A DNA stretch of 64,000 bases from Incurvaria masculella (GCA_946894095.1 OX335642.1:13031021-13095020), one strand, 5' to 3'. Shown: positions 12,318 to 24,695, numbered from the stretch's first letter. The notes: generated from the letters alone by a model not told the origin. Numbers and translations are program-made.

Positions 12318-12530
12318 CTATAAATCCAAAGGAGCAAATAGAGCTTTTTCTTTAAAGTCATCGACCGCGACCAAGCAAACACTGTACTCTTGCGTGCACA
12401 CCGTTATCAAAGAACCCTTTCCGTCTTTCCTATTGCAAACAGTAAAGTTCAGACATCTTTGCGAGGATGCTTGGTTATGAATACTCTGTTCGTCATAGGT
12501 CATCGAAATATGTGATAGATTGATACCTAC
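12318..12530 (-). CDS. Possible terminal exon of an unidentified minus-strand gene
   Basis: On the minus strand an open frame runs from a good candidate acceptor (a run of T followed by ATGTAG, exon starting at about 12530) to a stop at 12318. It encodes about 69 residues with regularly spaced cysteines (RCLNFTVC, ITVCTQEYSVCLV) and an acidic VAVDDFKE stretch. Extending the frame upstream gives a hydrophobic stretch but only a GTG start, so an exon is likelier than a complete small gene. I do not recognise the family. The tandem duplication at 12498-12873 starts inside it. No upstream exon was found, and chance openness is a real alternative. Confidence 0.22.
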   Translation of the reverse strand, partial: VGINLSHISMTYDEQSIHNQASSQRCLNFTVCNRKDGKGSLITVCTQEYSVCLVAVDDFKEKALFAPLDL

Positions 12531-12873
12531 ATAAAAAAAACATAGGGAGGCAAAAATACTCAGTAACACGAAAGTCGAACCAAAAAAGAAGCGTCACATT
12601 ACGGTCAACGGCGGGGAAATGTCAGTCAGGGCCTGGATGCGGACGTTATCACACACTCTACCATTTCTGTTTCTCTTTGCGTTTCCTGGTCATCGAAACA
12701 GGATACCGATTAAAACAAAAAACCAAAGGGAGGAAAAAGAACTTCAGTTACATGAAAGTCGAACCAAAAAAGGTGCTTAATATTACGGACAATTGCAGGG
12801 AAATGTCAGTCAGTGCCTAGATGCGGAAGTTATCACACACTCTACCATTTCTGTTTCCCGTTACGTTTCCTGG
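12498..12873. repeat. Two-copy tandem duplication, unit about 190 bp
   Basis: Unit 1 (12498-12687) and unit 2 (12688-12873) are directly adjacent. Both start with 'GGTCATCGAAA' and share 'AAAGTCGAACCAAAAAA', 'GGGAAATGTCAGTCAG', 'TTATCACACACTCTACCATT' and 'CGTTTCCTGG'. The copies have diverged by substitutions and small indels, so the duplication is not recent. Confidence 0.8.
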
Positions 12874-14859
12874 ACGAATATTGAGTCGTATTTAATAGCT
12901 CATGATTTGGATGTGCTCGCTAGTGGAAACGCAGTCGCTTTATCGAGGTGTCGTTTATCGTGATGAGGCGTTATCATCGATACATTCACGATTGGTGGCT
13001 TGGAGTGTTTGCGTGGTGCGATAGGGCCCCAGGAACCAATCGATTTCTCGTCCCTCTGCAAATAGCTCCAAATCTTATCGTATATAATATGGACACTTGT
13101 GCTTCGTGGCACTTTTCGTGATACCATTCGGTAGGGATCGGTCGGGAAGGTATAAATATAAGCCGTTTCGTCGTCAGAGCCTCTATTGAGTTGGCAGATA
13201 TAATTACAGAGTGTCGATGGAGCTGCTTAGGCTTCAAATACGGGTACCTAATTTACGTGAAGTTTTCTGTTCCTGACCGGAGGCCTGGATCGATGAAGTG
13301 GACTAAGCCTGTGGTATCACTTATTTTTACCTAATTTCAACACACATTTCCCCCGCTTTAGTTACATATACTTAAAAACATAATTTAAATATTTTATTTC
13401 TATCTCCAATACATTGACTGAAAGAATTCCATGGACATATTTTTATGAAATCAGTTGTTTTCAAACCTTGCTTACCACAGAATAAGTTAATAGTACCCAC
13501 TGCCGCCTATTGCGTAACAACATGTGTTCTGATCAAGGTGACTACAGTATCACCGATCGCATGACACGCTTTCTTTAATTACAGTAATAGTGAAATTACG
13601 ACACATTTTTGTCCATATTACGAAAACATTAACATGCATCTGGAGTCGACCGTGCACACGAGGTAGACAGGCGCATAGCCAGGCAGGTGACGACAGAGGG
13701 AAAAGCGGTGCCTCTTATCAGGCTCATATTAGCCGCACCTTTTCCAGTGATAATGCGCGCGGTATCACGTATGTACGTACACTAAATTGTCACATTGAAC
13801 AAACACAGTCATACGCATATCATTCACATCGATGTAAAAATTTTCAACGTTCATTTCCAGATAGCGCGAGGCTGCGAGGCGTCGGCGGCGGCTGGTACGG
13901 GGGCACATGGCTTTACAATTGAGTTGGATAGCAGATCTAGACAGTTCGGATTAGTATATTCTGCCAGATCTAACTTTCCAGCTCATGTGTGAAGCCACAA
14001 CACTCCATTTCTGTTGGATCACATGACCGCGGCAGCGAGTGGATCACTCTGCACGACGTGGGGGTGGCATGAAGGACTAAGTGGAGGTGTGATCTCTTCA
14101 CTTTTTATATGTAAAGTGAGATTCAACTCCTCCAACTTAATTCTGATCGCACAATCCGGCTACATCACAGCTACATTTTAGATAGGATTTTTTTCCGTTT
14201 TGTCGTTGTAATCCAATGTAATTTATGTAACTAGTGTAATTTAACTTTTGTATTACTTTATGAATCCTTGTAGTTATTTTATATTGTTTTGTGCGCAGTA
14301 AAATAAAACAAATAATAATAAAAATGTTATTTTTCATTTCTCACCTTTCTTACAATTCAATATTTTCATTTTATACAAGAGATAACACAGTTTACTGAAG
14401 CAAAATTGTCTTTCACTGGGGAGTTATAGAACAAAGAGTTTTTGATTGAACCGCCTTTTCTTACGGCGTACTTTGACTTGTTCAAGGAACACATTAATAT
14501 TATTTTTAGAGACTTACTGCAATAGCGCCATCGTCTTTTTACTACAGTTGCCAAATGAGGAATGACAGAGATGCCGCTGTACTATTGTAGAGATGGTGCG
14601 AGAAGAATAAACTTAGTAATTTCTACCGGCCTGAAGTGAGACACAAATCCCAGTAATGTTCGGACTGTACGCACTAGCAACTGAGCGAAGTGCTGTCTCA
14701 TACTCCATTAGGAATAAAAAAGGGATATTGCTAGAAAATTATCTGGAGAGTGGGAATAAAACGAACTTTCGAAAAAATCACAACAGCAAAACAAAAAATG
14801 AGCAAAAAAATGTTGGTAACACTCGGCGCTAAAAAAGCTTGCAAACTTCACGCAGTCGA
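12874..14859. other. Intergenic DNA upstream of the Thd1 promoter
   Basis: No gene can be supported. A TATA-like motif (TATAAATATAAG) on the + strand at about 13150 is followed by a short ATG frame at 13217, but nothing downstream supports a gene. The other open frames have no family features. Confidence 0.35.
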
Positions 14860-15007
14860 CCTGCGCTGGACGTCGCCTCGCCGCCGCCGCGTCTCGCGAG
14901 CTCGTGCATATTGATTTTTCCTCCGGGCCACCGCGCGGAGTGATGTGACTCGGGGAGCTCGGTTCGCGGCTCTCTCCGCGCGACTCACGCGGCCCCGCGA
15001 CCGCGAC

Positions 15008-15064
15008 ATGTCGCCTCCGCCACCTCCGCTTCCTCCACCGCCGTCCGCGCCCGCACGGCGCTGA
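15008..15064 (+). promoter_or_regulatory. Polyproline upstream ORF before the Thd1 start
   Basis: An ATG at 15008 opens an 18-codon frame. Ten of its codons 3-12 and 15 region are proline (PPPPPLPPPP in essence), and the TGA at 15062-15064 lies 8 nt before the main ATG at 15073. It is in a different frame from the main ORF. It can act only if transcription starts upstream of 15008, which is not shown. A polyproline nascent chain so close to the main start suggests translational control, by inference. Confidence 0.45.
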
Positions 15065-15072
15065 GCGCAATC

Positions 15073-15107
15073 ATGGACGCCGGCGCCGCCAGCGATCGCC
15101 CGCGCCC
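15073..15107 (+). CDS. Thd1: Thd1 exon 1 (start exon)
   Basis: The ATG at 15073 has A at -3 and G at +4, a favourable start context. It encodes MDAGAASDRPR plus two bases of a proline codon, then a strong GTGAGT donor at 15108. The leftover two bases join the first base of exon 2 in frame to give P12. The exon is too short for ordinary ORF finding. The choice rests on start context, donor, phase and position in the GC-rich island. An alternative first exon remains possible, because no protein homology supports these 11 residues. Confidence 0.72.
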
Positions 15108-17179
15108 GTGAGTAGCGCGCACCCAGCGCTCAGTGTTCCCGCAGTGCCCCGCGCCAGCTGCCCGACGCGAGGGATGCACGCGGCCGCCCGCGCGTCGCGT
15201 CGCTAGTCGCTCGCTGGTCGCACGGCCGCGGTGTATTTTGGTCCGCTCGGACGTTGCGAAACTCGTCCGCTGTCGGCGCGCGCTCGCGACGTTCTCTTCT
15301 CGTGTGTTTCGTCGCGATGCGCCATTTCGGATCGAATCGGAAGGCGCTTCGTTGGGAGTCGTCGCCGGCCGCGAGCTTGGGGTAGGATGTGCGGCTGGGC
15401 CGAGCGGGGGGCGGCAGTCCGCGGCCGACCGAGACAACCAGATAAGAATCTGTGCGATAGCGCGGCCGCGCGTGACCACGGATGCACCCACTACACTGAC
15501 TCACTGTCCATCCGTTCCGCATCGATGCCCCCCGGAACCACCGGGGTGCAACGGCACCCCGAACCTCTGGCTGCCATTCCAAAGCTCTCAGAGTAGACAG
15601 CCCGCTCCAGGCTTAGGGCTCCTGGAGCCCTAAAAGTATACCTAGTCGTCACCAAAAATTATCGGTGGATGTGCTAACATTGTAAGAAAGTGATCGGCAT
15701 ATTAGATTTTCAATGATATTCCCGAGTACAACCAAATGGTGTCCAAACATCAAGTATAATCTCCCTGTAAATTTACTGGACTTAAATAATATTAATGCGG
15801 ATAAGTTCGATCTAAGGTGGGTAAGTAGGTATCCAGTTTTACAAATTGTGAGGATTACGTGACCAAAATAATGTTGAGTAAAAAATATTATAAATATAAC
15901 TCCAAATCATTAACATGTACACATTATGGGTGCTATTTCTGACCCTTGAGCACCGAAATAGGGTTTTAATGTACCCAGCGGTTGAGTATTGTCAACCTCG
16001 TTTCCCCCAATGATGTTTTTAAGGCAAACAATGAATGGTGAGCCCATTGCTAGATAGCCTAACACCACCGATGATAGAAGAATTTAATTCAGTGTCTTAT
16101 TTTTTCCTGATATGCATAACCACATAATAAAATTCTTTATTCAACAGGTAATAAAGTACCTGTTACAGAGAAATATAGAAAAATAAAGTATTGAAAATTT
16201 CGGAAATGCATAATGAATGCAATTATCAATAAGTTGAGTAGCCACACTGGATGTGAGGTTGTAAATCAAGAGATGTTTACAGTTTTTATTGCCACACTTA
16301 TCACCTGCCATTAAATTTTGCTCCCAAACTAATAAACAAAACAACAATGGATGTAAACAAACAATAAAATAATCTGCCTTTCGAATTCAGCTGTTCATTT
16401 TCACATTTCATCTTTGCATTCTCCCTAAAGTTGCATAGCTAGGTGTGTTTATTGGTAGGCGAAGCTGGGTTTGTGCTGCTGTATGCACTGTATATAGGTG
16501 TGTACGTATGTTGCAAGCAGACAGAAGGCTGTGCTCAAACAAAGCATTATGGCCAATTTGAGACTTGTTCTTGATTTATTACATAAACAAGAGGTCATAT
16601 TTGTGTCTAGTCTGTGCCTTAACGCGAATTAGTGGTGCATTTAGTGAGAAAATCACATTGGACTGGCACTTTTAGTGACATGAGTTGGTTTGACTCACTG
16701 TTTTTAGGTTAGGTTTTGCAATGTGTAAGTTGTGTGCGTTTTTTGGGTGTTCCACTGTCTAAAATGTGACAATAATACCAATAAGTGAATTCAATTCATT
16801 TTCGGTTGCAAATTGAGTGAAATTATGAGATAAGTGTGTACGTGAAAATGATTATTCCGACACAAGTTTGTAAGGTCTGTATGTATAAGCATCTTTGAAT
16901 CGTTAAATGTTCATATTATAATAGTATTCAATTACATGGTGTTTCTTTGACCATATTGTAAACTTTTGTAGCTTACTATTGCATATATTGTAGGTAATAC
17001 CTACCTGCCCTTTCTCATGCTGTAATAAACAACATTTCAACATTGAAGTAAGTTGTTGAATTCAGCCGTCTATGGCTTCACGGAGCATATCTGGGCTCAT
17101 TGGAAGCACAGGAGGGTTAAAATTTCCCCCAATACCTATTCTACAGTACCATCATCATGGATGTTGCTCCGTATCCAAC

Positions 17180-17545
17180 CTATATCTGGAGCACCCGCCG
17201 AAGAGAATTAGAGCACCCCTTGTGGTTGACATTAGCTTTTGTGAACAAACCGTTTCTCAAACTCATTTCTCTGCCGCAGCTCCAGGATATGGAACTGTCT
17301 GCCGGCGGGTGTCTTTCTTCAAACCTAAATAACCTGGGAGTCTTCAAATGTAATTTAAACAAGCTCGATAGGTCAGCAATAGTCTGCAACCCATCTGGTA
17401 TTTTGCCCTCCTTATTCAAATTATGTGCCTCAAATGTAGTTACCACCCTTTGAATTAGGAGGGCAGTATTGTGTGTCGCTGAGCGAGCTTTTCTGAGTTC
17501 CTTTGGTCTCTTAGCACAGTCACCCAGATACCAGTTTTTCATCAA
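17180..17545 (-). other. Unidentified open frame in intron 1, possibly repeat-derived
   Basis: A 121-codon minus-strand frame with ATG start and better than random composition (ALLIQRVVTTFEAHNLN, LKTPRLFRFEERHPP). I recognise no domain. Two overlapping + strand frames cross the same bases, so coding status is uncertain. It may be a decayed transposable element or an old retrocopy fragment. No splice sites or promoter support a gene. Confidence 0.2.
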
Positions 17546-19013
17546 AAAAAAATTGATGTCGGGAGAAGTAGCTCATTGGCATTGACATTTCGGCTCCCAC
17601 CAAGCCTAATCAGCTAGTCTGCAAAGACTAGAACGCAGAGACTAAACAGTTCCCATTTATCCACTCTCCACTTATCCATAGTATGTCGGATGCCCCCAGT
17701 GATTGTTTTTAATTTCTCTCCATATATGAACTTAGTGGCGACTTAGACTTAGGGGTAGATTCTCCAAGAAACTGTGTAGCAACTTCGCTGGTAGATCCTT
17801 TGCTTGATCAACAAGTACCTTACTGAATTATTTGTTTTTTTGAGAATACAAGGATGTCAGTTTGCAATGTGTTTCTATAGTTAATCTGGATAACCTGATT
17901 GCGTGTTACTTCTAATTTGAATGCTTTTTTTTTGTATTAAAGCATTGTTCGTGTAATGCAGTTCTACTCTGTTCGGTTCGTGCAAGATGAAATCAGGTGG
18001 TATGGAGTTGGAGCTAGTGCTCCAGATGGAACGAACGCATGCTAGAATAAGAGCAATCTACAATCCTTCTGATGTCACTAGAAAAATTCAACAATTTCAA
18101 ATAATTTCTTTAAAAAGTCACTACAGCTTCCTAGCCAAAATGCTTATTTATTGTTCCTACGTTTTGTACAGCAGGAGCAGCCAGGCCGAGGCAGATAACC
18201 AGATGTTAACCAAGATAGGAATGTAAACCTCTGTTAAAATGCTACTTACACAAAAATGCTACTTACACTTTGATTATCTACGGCTCAAATTCAGTCTATT
18301 CAGTGTGCAGACTGTATACATTCACGATTCTTAATGCAGAGATAGTCAACGGTCATACCTATGTAGGTAATTTGCCACCAAGTGTTTGAATATATCAAGT
18401 GATGGAATAAGTTTATCATTTGCATTAACCCCACGAATGATTCCCCCAAAGTAACAGAGTTATGTCCTTTGTATTCATGACTCTCCCTGGTCTTACAGCT
18501 CTTGTTGACTTGTTTTCCTAGCTGTCGGTTGCTTCCACTTTTCCTCATTGAACCCATGCATGTACTTGGCTTCTGACTTTGATTTAGTACTAGATTTGTG
18601 GTAATATTTTCACACTGTCAATACACAGGCCCAAAGGAATTAAAATAAGCCTTAATTTAGGCACAGTTACATAAGGGGCAGTGCAGGAACTTCTCAATGT
18701 AACATGATTTTTTACATAAACTTCATGGTCCATTTCGAACTGTCAAAATGATACTGTACACAGAGAACACAGGCGTCCTGATTAAGATTGCACGCTCAAA
18801 GCTGTCAGCATAGCAAACAATTTAGACTGATCGTGCATGAGCCTTTGGAAACAAAGAAAGAAACAAAACAAAGAAACAAAAATGGAAAAAATGACATTTG
18901 TTCTCAAAATTCAATTTCAATAATTTCTTGAAGCTGAACTTTTTCCTAAGAGATATTCAAGGGTTTATGAAACAACAAAGATGACAGACAACACTATAGG
19001 AACAGTAAAATGT

Positions 19014-19054
19014 AAATCTGACAGTTGTACACACATTGTACGACTGTCAGATTA
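19014..19054. repeat. Inverted repeat / hairpin in intron 1
   Basis: The arms AATCTGACAGTTGTAC and GTACGACTGTCAGATTA pair almost perfectly around a 7-nt loop (one G-U pair in RNA). It may be the remnant of a small MITE or simply a chance palindrome. There is no poly-T run after it. Confidence 0.55.
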
Positions 19055-20665
19055 CACCTACCTCCAAAGTGAGAGCAATTTGTATGGAATTTGGTAACTT
19101 AACGTTAACGTCATATCGTTCATGGTACACCTTTTTGGGAGCTGTCAGCGCGAATCGTACCTGTTGTGAATGTATATGCCTAAAGGGGAGTGTCGATCCT
19201 GCCCTGAAACTGTTTTTATTTCTTTCCTTGTTTAGCCTACCTCAATTGTCTATATTATACTTTATAGTTAAATATGAAAATTACGAAGTCCTAATGGATT
19301 TTAGTTCAACACATTTTTAAACAATCTCTTTAGGTTACTGTCATAGTTACATACTCTATGCTATTGATCCCTGACAGCAAATGGGTTTCAGTAATATGAG
19401 ATTATTAAAATCACTGTGTATAATTAAATTATCATGTTTTTAGCTTCATGTACCTGAACTTGAACTATCCCAAGTGAATGGTGAGTGGTGAGAAGAACGA
19501 ATCATTCTCCAGGAATACATTGTTCCATATGGTAACCAACGAAAATTAGATGCAGCATATTTTTTCAAACAATGCATAGTCAGTTGCGCAAGTGAAAAAT
19601 TCCCTACCACCTGTCCCCCCAATGTCCCTTATTAGCAATCGGCATTCCCCCTCTCCCCATCATGCACACACAATCCACTGCCCCAATTTGCAACCCAGGG
19701 CTGCAACAACTGTGGTCTATTTTAATCATTCATAAAGCAAATTGTGGTCCAAATAACGCTGCAAAATGGTGCTATATCTCAAAGTGCGTACTGAATAGTG
19801 CATGGAAAGGGGGTTATCAGTCATTGGAATTGGCGTTGTTCGTTTGTGTTTGAAAAATAGCTATGATATTTCAATACATGTCATAATGTCATAAAGAAAT
19901 GTGCTGGTTCCTATTTTTACTTAATTTTACCTAATTTGTCTTAATAAGATATCCATGGCAGGATTCACATAGATTTTATGGACATTATTTATTGATTTAT
20001 TCATTCCTTTCCCCATTAGGCATTAGAACCTTTAACACAAGACAATTTTGATTAATATATAAGACACCAGAAAACACGGATTGTTTTTAAGAATGTGTTA
20101 TCGAGATCGTAAGGATTTTGAAAGGACATGAATGTGATGGACCGGCCGCCACTTCAGTCTGAAGCCAATATTGGAAAGGTTAGGATAGGAAGCGACAGGA
20201 AAAGGAATGGGTTTGAGTATGATTCACTTCCTCCTCTATTGTATATTTGTTATCTTTGTTTCTTTCCGTGGGTTCATTTTCTCATTCTTCCTGATCTTAT
20301 GTTCAGATTGTGCTTGCTGGCTTGTGATTCCTTGATCGATTCTGATTCTGTTTTTAAGTTCTTCAATATCTCATTGGCCTTGGTTGCTCGTACCCTTTTA
20401 TACATAATACCTACTTATTATTTTTTTCCTTTTTTAATTCATTTAAATATCTGGTAGTCAAACTACACTAAGTAACTTAACTAACTGATTAATTGATTCA
20501 CGGATGAACTTGCAGGATTAATTAATTTAAGAAGGACCTGCAAAGAAATATCACTGCCACATCGAGGTGCCCCACGAGCGCACCCGATTCCCGCCCTTTC
20601 ACTACATTTCCATGTTTAAAATATGTGTAGAACACTGCTATAAAATATGTTTTGTCTGTTCGCAG

Positions 20666-21742
20666 CGCGGAGGGAGAAGGCAAGGCACGGCCCCAAGAGA
20701 ACCAGGACGATGGCTACGAGACTAGCAACAGCGGCGACGCCGCTCGGCGCAAGCCCGCCAGCCGCGAGCCGTCGCCCGGCGCCGCGGCCCCGCCGCTAGA
20801 GGCGCCCGCCCCGCTCGACATGAGCGCGATCGCCAAGTGCGACAGTGAACAGGACGATAGTGCAAAGAGTGACGCCGCCGACAAGCCCGCCGACGAGAAG
20901 ATGGAACCCGAGGCGGACGAGTCCCGCGCGGGCGCCAGCTCCGTCTCCAACTCCCCCAAGAGGAACCCGGGCAACCCCGAGGACTCCCACTCGAACCTGT
21001 CGGCGGAGGCGTCGAATTCGCAGTCGAACTCGTCCCTCGGCACGATGCGATCGACGCAGCCCGGCTACGACGTCGAGAACCTGAACGCGAGGCTGCTCCC
21101 GCCGCAGGAGGACAGCTCGTCGCAGTCCCACGACCGCTACGCCGGTCAGATGCGCAACCTGCAGAACCCATTTGACATGAATAAGTCGCTGCACCCGCAG
21201 TTCAGCCAGGAGCGGGGGCAGGACCCCCTCAGCTTCGGCAACATCAAGCGGGAGGTGTACGACCTGCCGGACGGCGCTCACGATATGTACCCGCAGTACC
21301 GCCGCGACGAGCAGTACCCGAGGGAGTTATACCCGAAGTACAACAAGCGGCCCGACGAGATGTACAATGCGAATCCGTACAAGAACGACCCGTACAACTT
21401 TGGAATGAAGCGGGAGATGGATAACCCCTACGAGATGAAGAACCAGTACGACCAGAGTCAGATGTACGGCGGCATCAAACGCGAGCAGGAGGAGATGATG
21501 TACAACGGAATCAAGCGGGAGTGCGCCGACGACCCATACAGCTTCGTCGACGAGGACGCTATGTGCGCGATGCTCGGCGGTCAGAACCCGCCGGGGCAGC
21601 ACAACCCGGGCATGATGGGGCAGATGATGCACCACATGGGACATCCGGAGGGTCACATGAGCATGGGCATGCCCAATCAGCAAATGATGCTGAATCAACC
21701 GAAGAAGAGAGGGCGGAAGAAAAAGATCAAGGATGAGAATGG
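20666..21742 (+). CDS. Thd1: Thd1 exon 2: N-terminal acidic/Ser-rich region with IKRE motifs
   Basis: The acceptor 'TTCGCAG' precedes 20666 and the donor GTGAGT follows 21742. It encodes residues 12-371. The first half is rich in Ser, Glu, Asp and Pro and probably disordered. The second half is rich in Tyr, Asn and Met and holds four psi-K-x-E motifs (IKRE at 21243, MKRE at 21405, IKRE at 21474 and 21510) plus IKDE at 21726. The exon ends with KKRGRKKK, an AT-hook-like basic patch. The GC content is much higher than the flanking introns. No catalytic sequence lies here; it is an N-terminal regulatory and DNA-contact region, by inference from mammalian TDG. Confidence 0.92.
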
Positions 21743-23009
21743 GTGAGTTGTTCTTTTTATTTACTCGTAATATAAATATCTCGTTTATGGTTTGGTTTAG
21801 ATTTTTATTTGTTTTTACTTGCATAACATTTAATGTTGAGCAAGGCCTGGTTGCATAACGAGAGATCAACCTGACACTATTAGTGAAAAATATTAAAGGA
21901 AGCTTTATTGGTTCCAGATGTTCCACGAGAAGTCATGTTTTTTATTAGTCATTAACCTAACTTTGACATTGACCTCTCTTTCTGCAACCAGGCCTAAATG
22001 TAATAACAAGCACTTTTTCGCTAAATACAAGTTATAATAAAGTCGAACATAAAACCTCCTCTTTTTGTCAAGTCGGTTAAAAAAGGGATAGTGTTAAACA
22101 TTATATGAATTAGAAGTGTTTATTATTGATTACAGAAATATAGTCATAAAAATAAGATAATACCTAAATATTTATTAAATGTTTCACACAGGTAAGTAAA
22201 TGAATATTTTTTTTTCACATATTTTGTCTGTCTTAGAGTTAAGGAAAACAGGAGGAATTCATATATTTAAACACAACTATAAACTTTTGACATGAAAGAA
22301 TACATTCAATGAAATATGCAGTATGGTAGCCCATTGATATGTCGCCCAATGCTACAATACACGTAGTCAACAGTACATTTATGTACATATAGCAACATAC
22401 ATTCACAAATGACTACTAGGTCATACTAGTCACAATCGGTACTAAAACATTTTACATAGTGCTATCGATATAACAAGCGAAATGGGATTCCAATCATGGG
22501 AGAAATAACAGTTTTTGATTTACCCATTCATGCACAAACATCAGAAGATTACGTCTGGAAGTTCATTGACCTCTGTGCCAAAATTAACATTTTGCCTACT
22601 GTCTTTCAGTAGCTATGTAGTTGCGTGTCCTACTTTCAGTGTGTCCGCATGAAATGGGCCCACTGTTGAATCTAGGTTCTGGTTTAGTATAGGGAAATAT
22701 CAAGGAGTGTTCTGATATCTGAATCTTTTAGGCTATGAGAATGTTTTACTTGAATAAGAGACTGTATATTGAAGTATGTGTTCTCTGATAGATTTAAGAG
22801 GTTTTACGAACCATGCTAAGTTTTTATTACATTATAAATAATAAATTAATCCGAATTACTTATTCATTATGAATGTTAAATATAGTTGTTGCCGCAAAAA
22901 CTTTTTCATAATTAAAGTTTTTTTTTTGTAATTAGCAATTAGAATGTTTATACCGTTAGGTGGCATTGTAAAAAAATCTTTTCTTTTTATAGAACTGGCC
23001 TTGGATGAC

Positions 23010-23233
23010 TATAGTTTTCAAAACTAAGCTTGATCGCTGTGACAGCTGTCATCGAAATCCCGCCCATGAAGTTCTGAATTTTTTATACTGTTCAAAAATT
23101 CAGAAGAAAAATTGAAATTATTGCCTGTGGCAACGTCATACTTAATGGGATAGTATATTTTCAAAATTGCCCAGCCCTAATCGTGTTCCTTTGACAGCTG
23201 TCACAGAGATTAAGCTAAGTTTTAAGAACTATA
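23010..23233. mobile_element. MITE with about 40-bp terminal inverted repeats
   Basis: The left end TATAGTTTTCAAAACTAAGC and the inverse of the right end TATAGTTCTTAAAACTTAGC match at 17 of 20 positions. The match continues into a shared TGTGACAGCTGTCA palindrome. The element is about 224 bp with no coding sequence. TA dinucleotides at both borders would fit a Tc1/mariner-type MITE, but the exact target duplication is not certain. Confidence 0.6.
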
Positions 23234-23724
23234 ATGTTTATATATATATGTAATATTCAATCACGACATTCCATAAAGTATTGCGTGCAATGGCAGGACA
23301 TTCTCTGTATAAACATGGCTACATTGAACTGGATCAAGAAAATGGAGAATTTTTCATCAACGCTTTGAACATCTTTTGTTCATTCTTAATTATCATATAA
23401 CCAAGAAACCTTTTTAACATTCATATTAAATTAATGTCACAAAGTCGATTTTTTTTTTTCAGAAAACTTTTAAAGATACATTTTCCTGTCGTTGTTAACT
23501 ATTGATTAATTCGAGTTTTCTCATTAGAGAAAGTCTAGCCATTGTGTATACACATAAATTTATTTACATCATTACCCTGTTGCAATGGTAATAAAACTGA
23601 TCTTAACTGACACTTAAACGCATAGTTAATGTCCAGGGTTAAACCATGTTTGGATCACATTGCAAAACTATGTTGTCCAATCATATGCAGACTACATTTT
23701 AGATGTAATATACTGTCATAGCCT

Positions 23725-23890
23725 GAAGCTGCAATGAAAATTGTCCGTGTTTTCCATCCAGTTCAATGTAGCTGTGCGATATAAGGAAGGTCCTGGCATG
23801 GCACCTAGGTCCCATGTGGTGTGTTGGGCTAATACCATGACAGAAGGTGTGGTATTCGCCATCCATGTCCAGTCACATAAAAAAAAACTG
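23725..23890 (+). repeat. SINE family S fragment with polyA tail
   Basis: It is the inverse of the 3' half of the SINE at 60825-61235: 'TGTCCGTGTTTTCCATCCAG', 'GTCCTGGCATGGCACCTAGG' and 'GCCATCCATGTCCAGT', then an A run at 23878-23888. So this copy lies in the + orientation. Confidence 0.65.
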
Positions 23891-24695
23891 CATAAGAACA
23901 TATGGAGACCAATCACTCCTGTTCTGCAACTCATAACAAAACCATCGTCCGATGAGCAACAGAAATACATTCTAAACCAAATTTATCGTTGATTTACCAA
24001 AGAACACATGTCCCAAAATACGACGGAAAAAAAAATCTTCAAGTTTATGTAAAAATTTAAGAGAAAATATATTTCCATTATGAAGAAGGTAAACGTCGAT
24101 GGCTTTAAAATACAATTGCTGCAATTTTTTTAATATTTTGTATTATTCGTTTTGGACATGTATTGTTTAATGAATAAGCGTGATTTTTCTGACACATAAA
24201 AACATGGTAATACAAAAATAGACTTGATAACCACCCCAGTACATAAAACTCACAATTCCAGGTACAATTTACTACGTCAGAAGGAGTAAAACTCTTCACG
24301 ATGGATTTCTCCTTTTATTCTCTTTTTTTAATAGAAAGAATGAATTGAAATTATTCCCAGTGAGTAATTCTACACTTTTGATTGGTGCAGAATTGATCGA
24401 ACTCACTCCTTCATTTTAACACATGCCAGTTAACCCCTGTTTGTGCAACGTCAAAAAGGGCCCTTTCTTCTAACCTAACCAATTTACCAAACCTGGTGGT
24501 CATAAATGTCATTCAACCTCTGGCGACCCAATGTTTCGCAATGTCTTTGCTTCCAACACTGGCAATACCTACGGTCACTACATGTCGCAAGTCGGCCTAG
24601 AGTTATTGACCCAGAGTGCAAGCGAGATAAAACTGGTGCCCACCGCGTCGAGTGATACCTTCTATGTTGTTCTTGGAACTGATTTTACCTACTAG

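Larger units (their letters stand above)
14860..15560 (+). promoter_or_regulatory. Thd1: GC-rich promoter and 5'-UTR region of Thd1
   Basis: Composition changes sharply from AT-rich to very GC- and CpG-rich at about 14860 and returns at about 15600. The first coding exon lies inside this island. I see no clear TATA box, which fits a broad housekeeping-type promoter. The transcription start cannot be placed from sequence alone. The several overlapping open frames on both strands here are by-products of GC richness. Confidence 0.6.
15108..20665 (+). other. Thd1 intron 1
   Basis: A 5.6-kb first intron. Its first 500 bases stay GC-rich and the rest is AT-rich. Contents I can support are a doubtful minus-strand open frame at 17180-17545 and a hairpin at 19014-19054. 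The remaining open frames are short and featureless. Confidence 0.7.

Noticed and set aside
13150..13280. TATAAATATAAG followed by a short ATG frame, suggesting a small + strand gene start
   Set aside because: No downstream exon could be linked and AT-rich DNA gives such motifs by chance.
14708..15633. Several overlapping open frames of 90-168 codons on both strands in the GC-rich start region
   Set aside because: Arg/Ala/Pro-rich translations in all frames are a composition effect of the CpG-rich promoter. Only the short exon 1 frame connects in phase to exon 2.
18300..20457. Several 80-110-codon frames in intron 1
   Set aside because: No domains, no splice signals in phase with Thd1, and composition like the surrounding intron.
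20714..21926. Minus-strand open frames up to 199 codons opposite Thd1 exon 2
   Set aside because: They are antisense shadows of a GC-rich coding exon with no recognisable domain.
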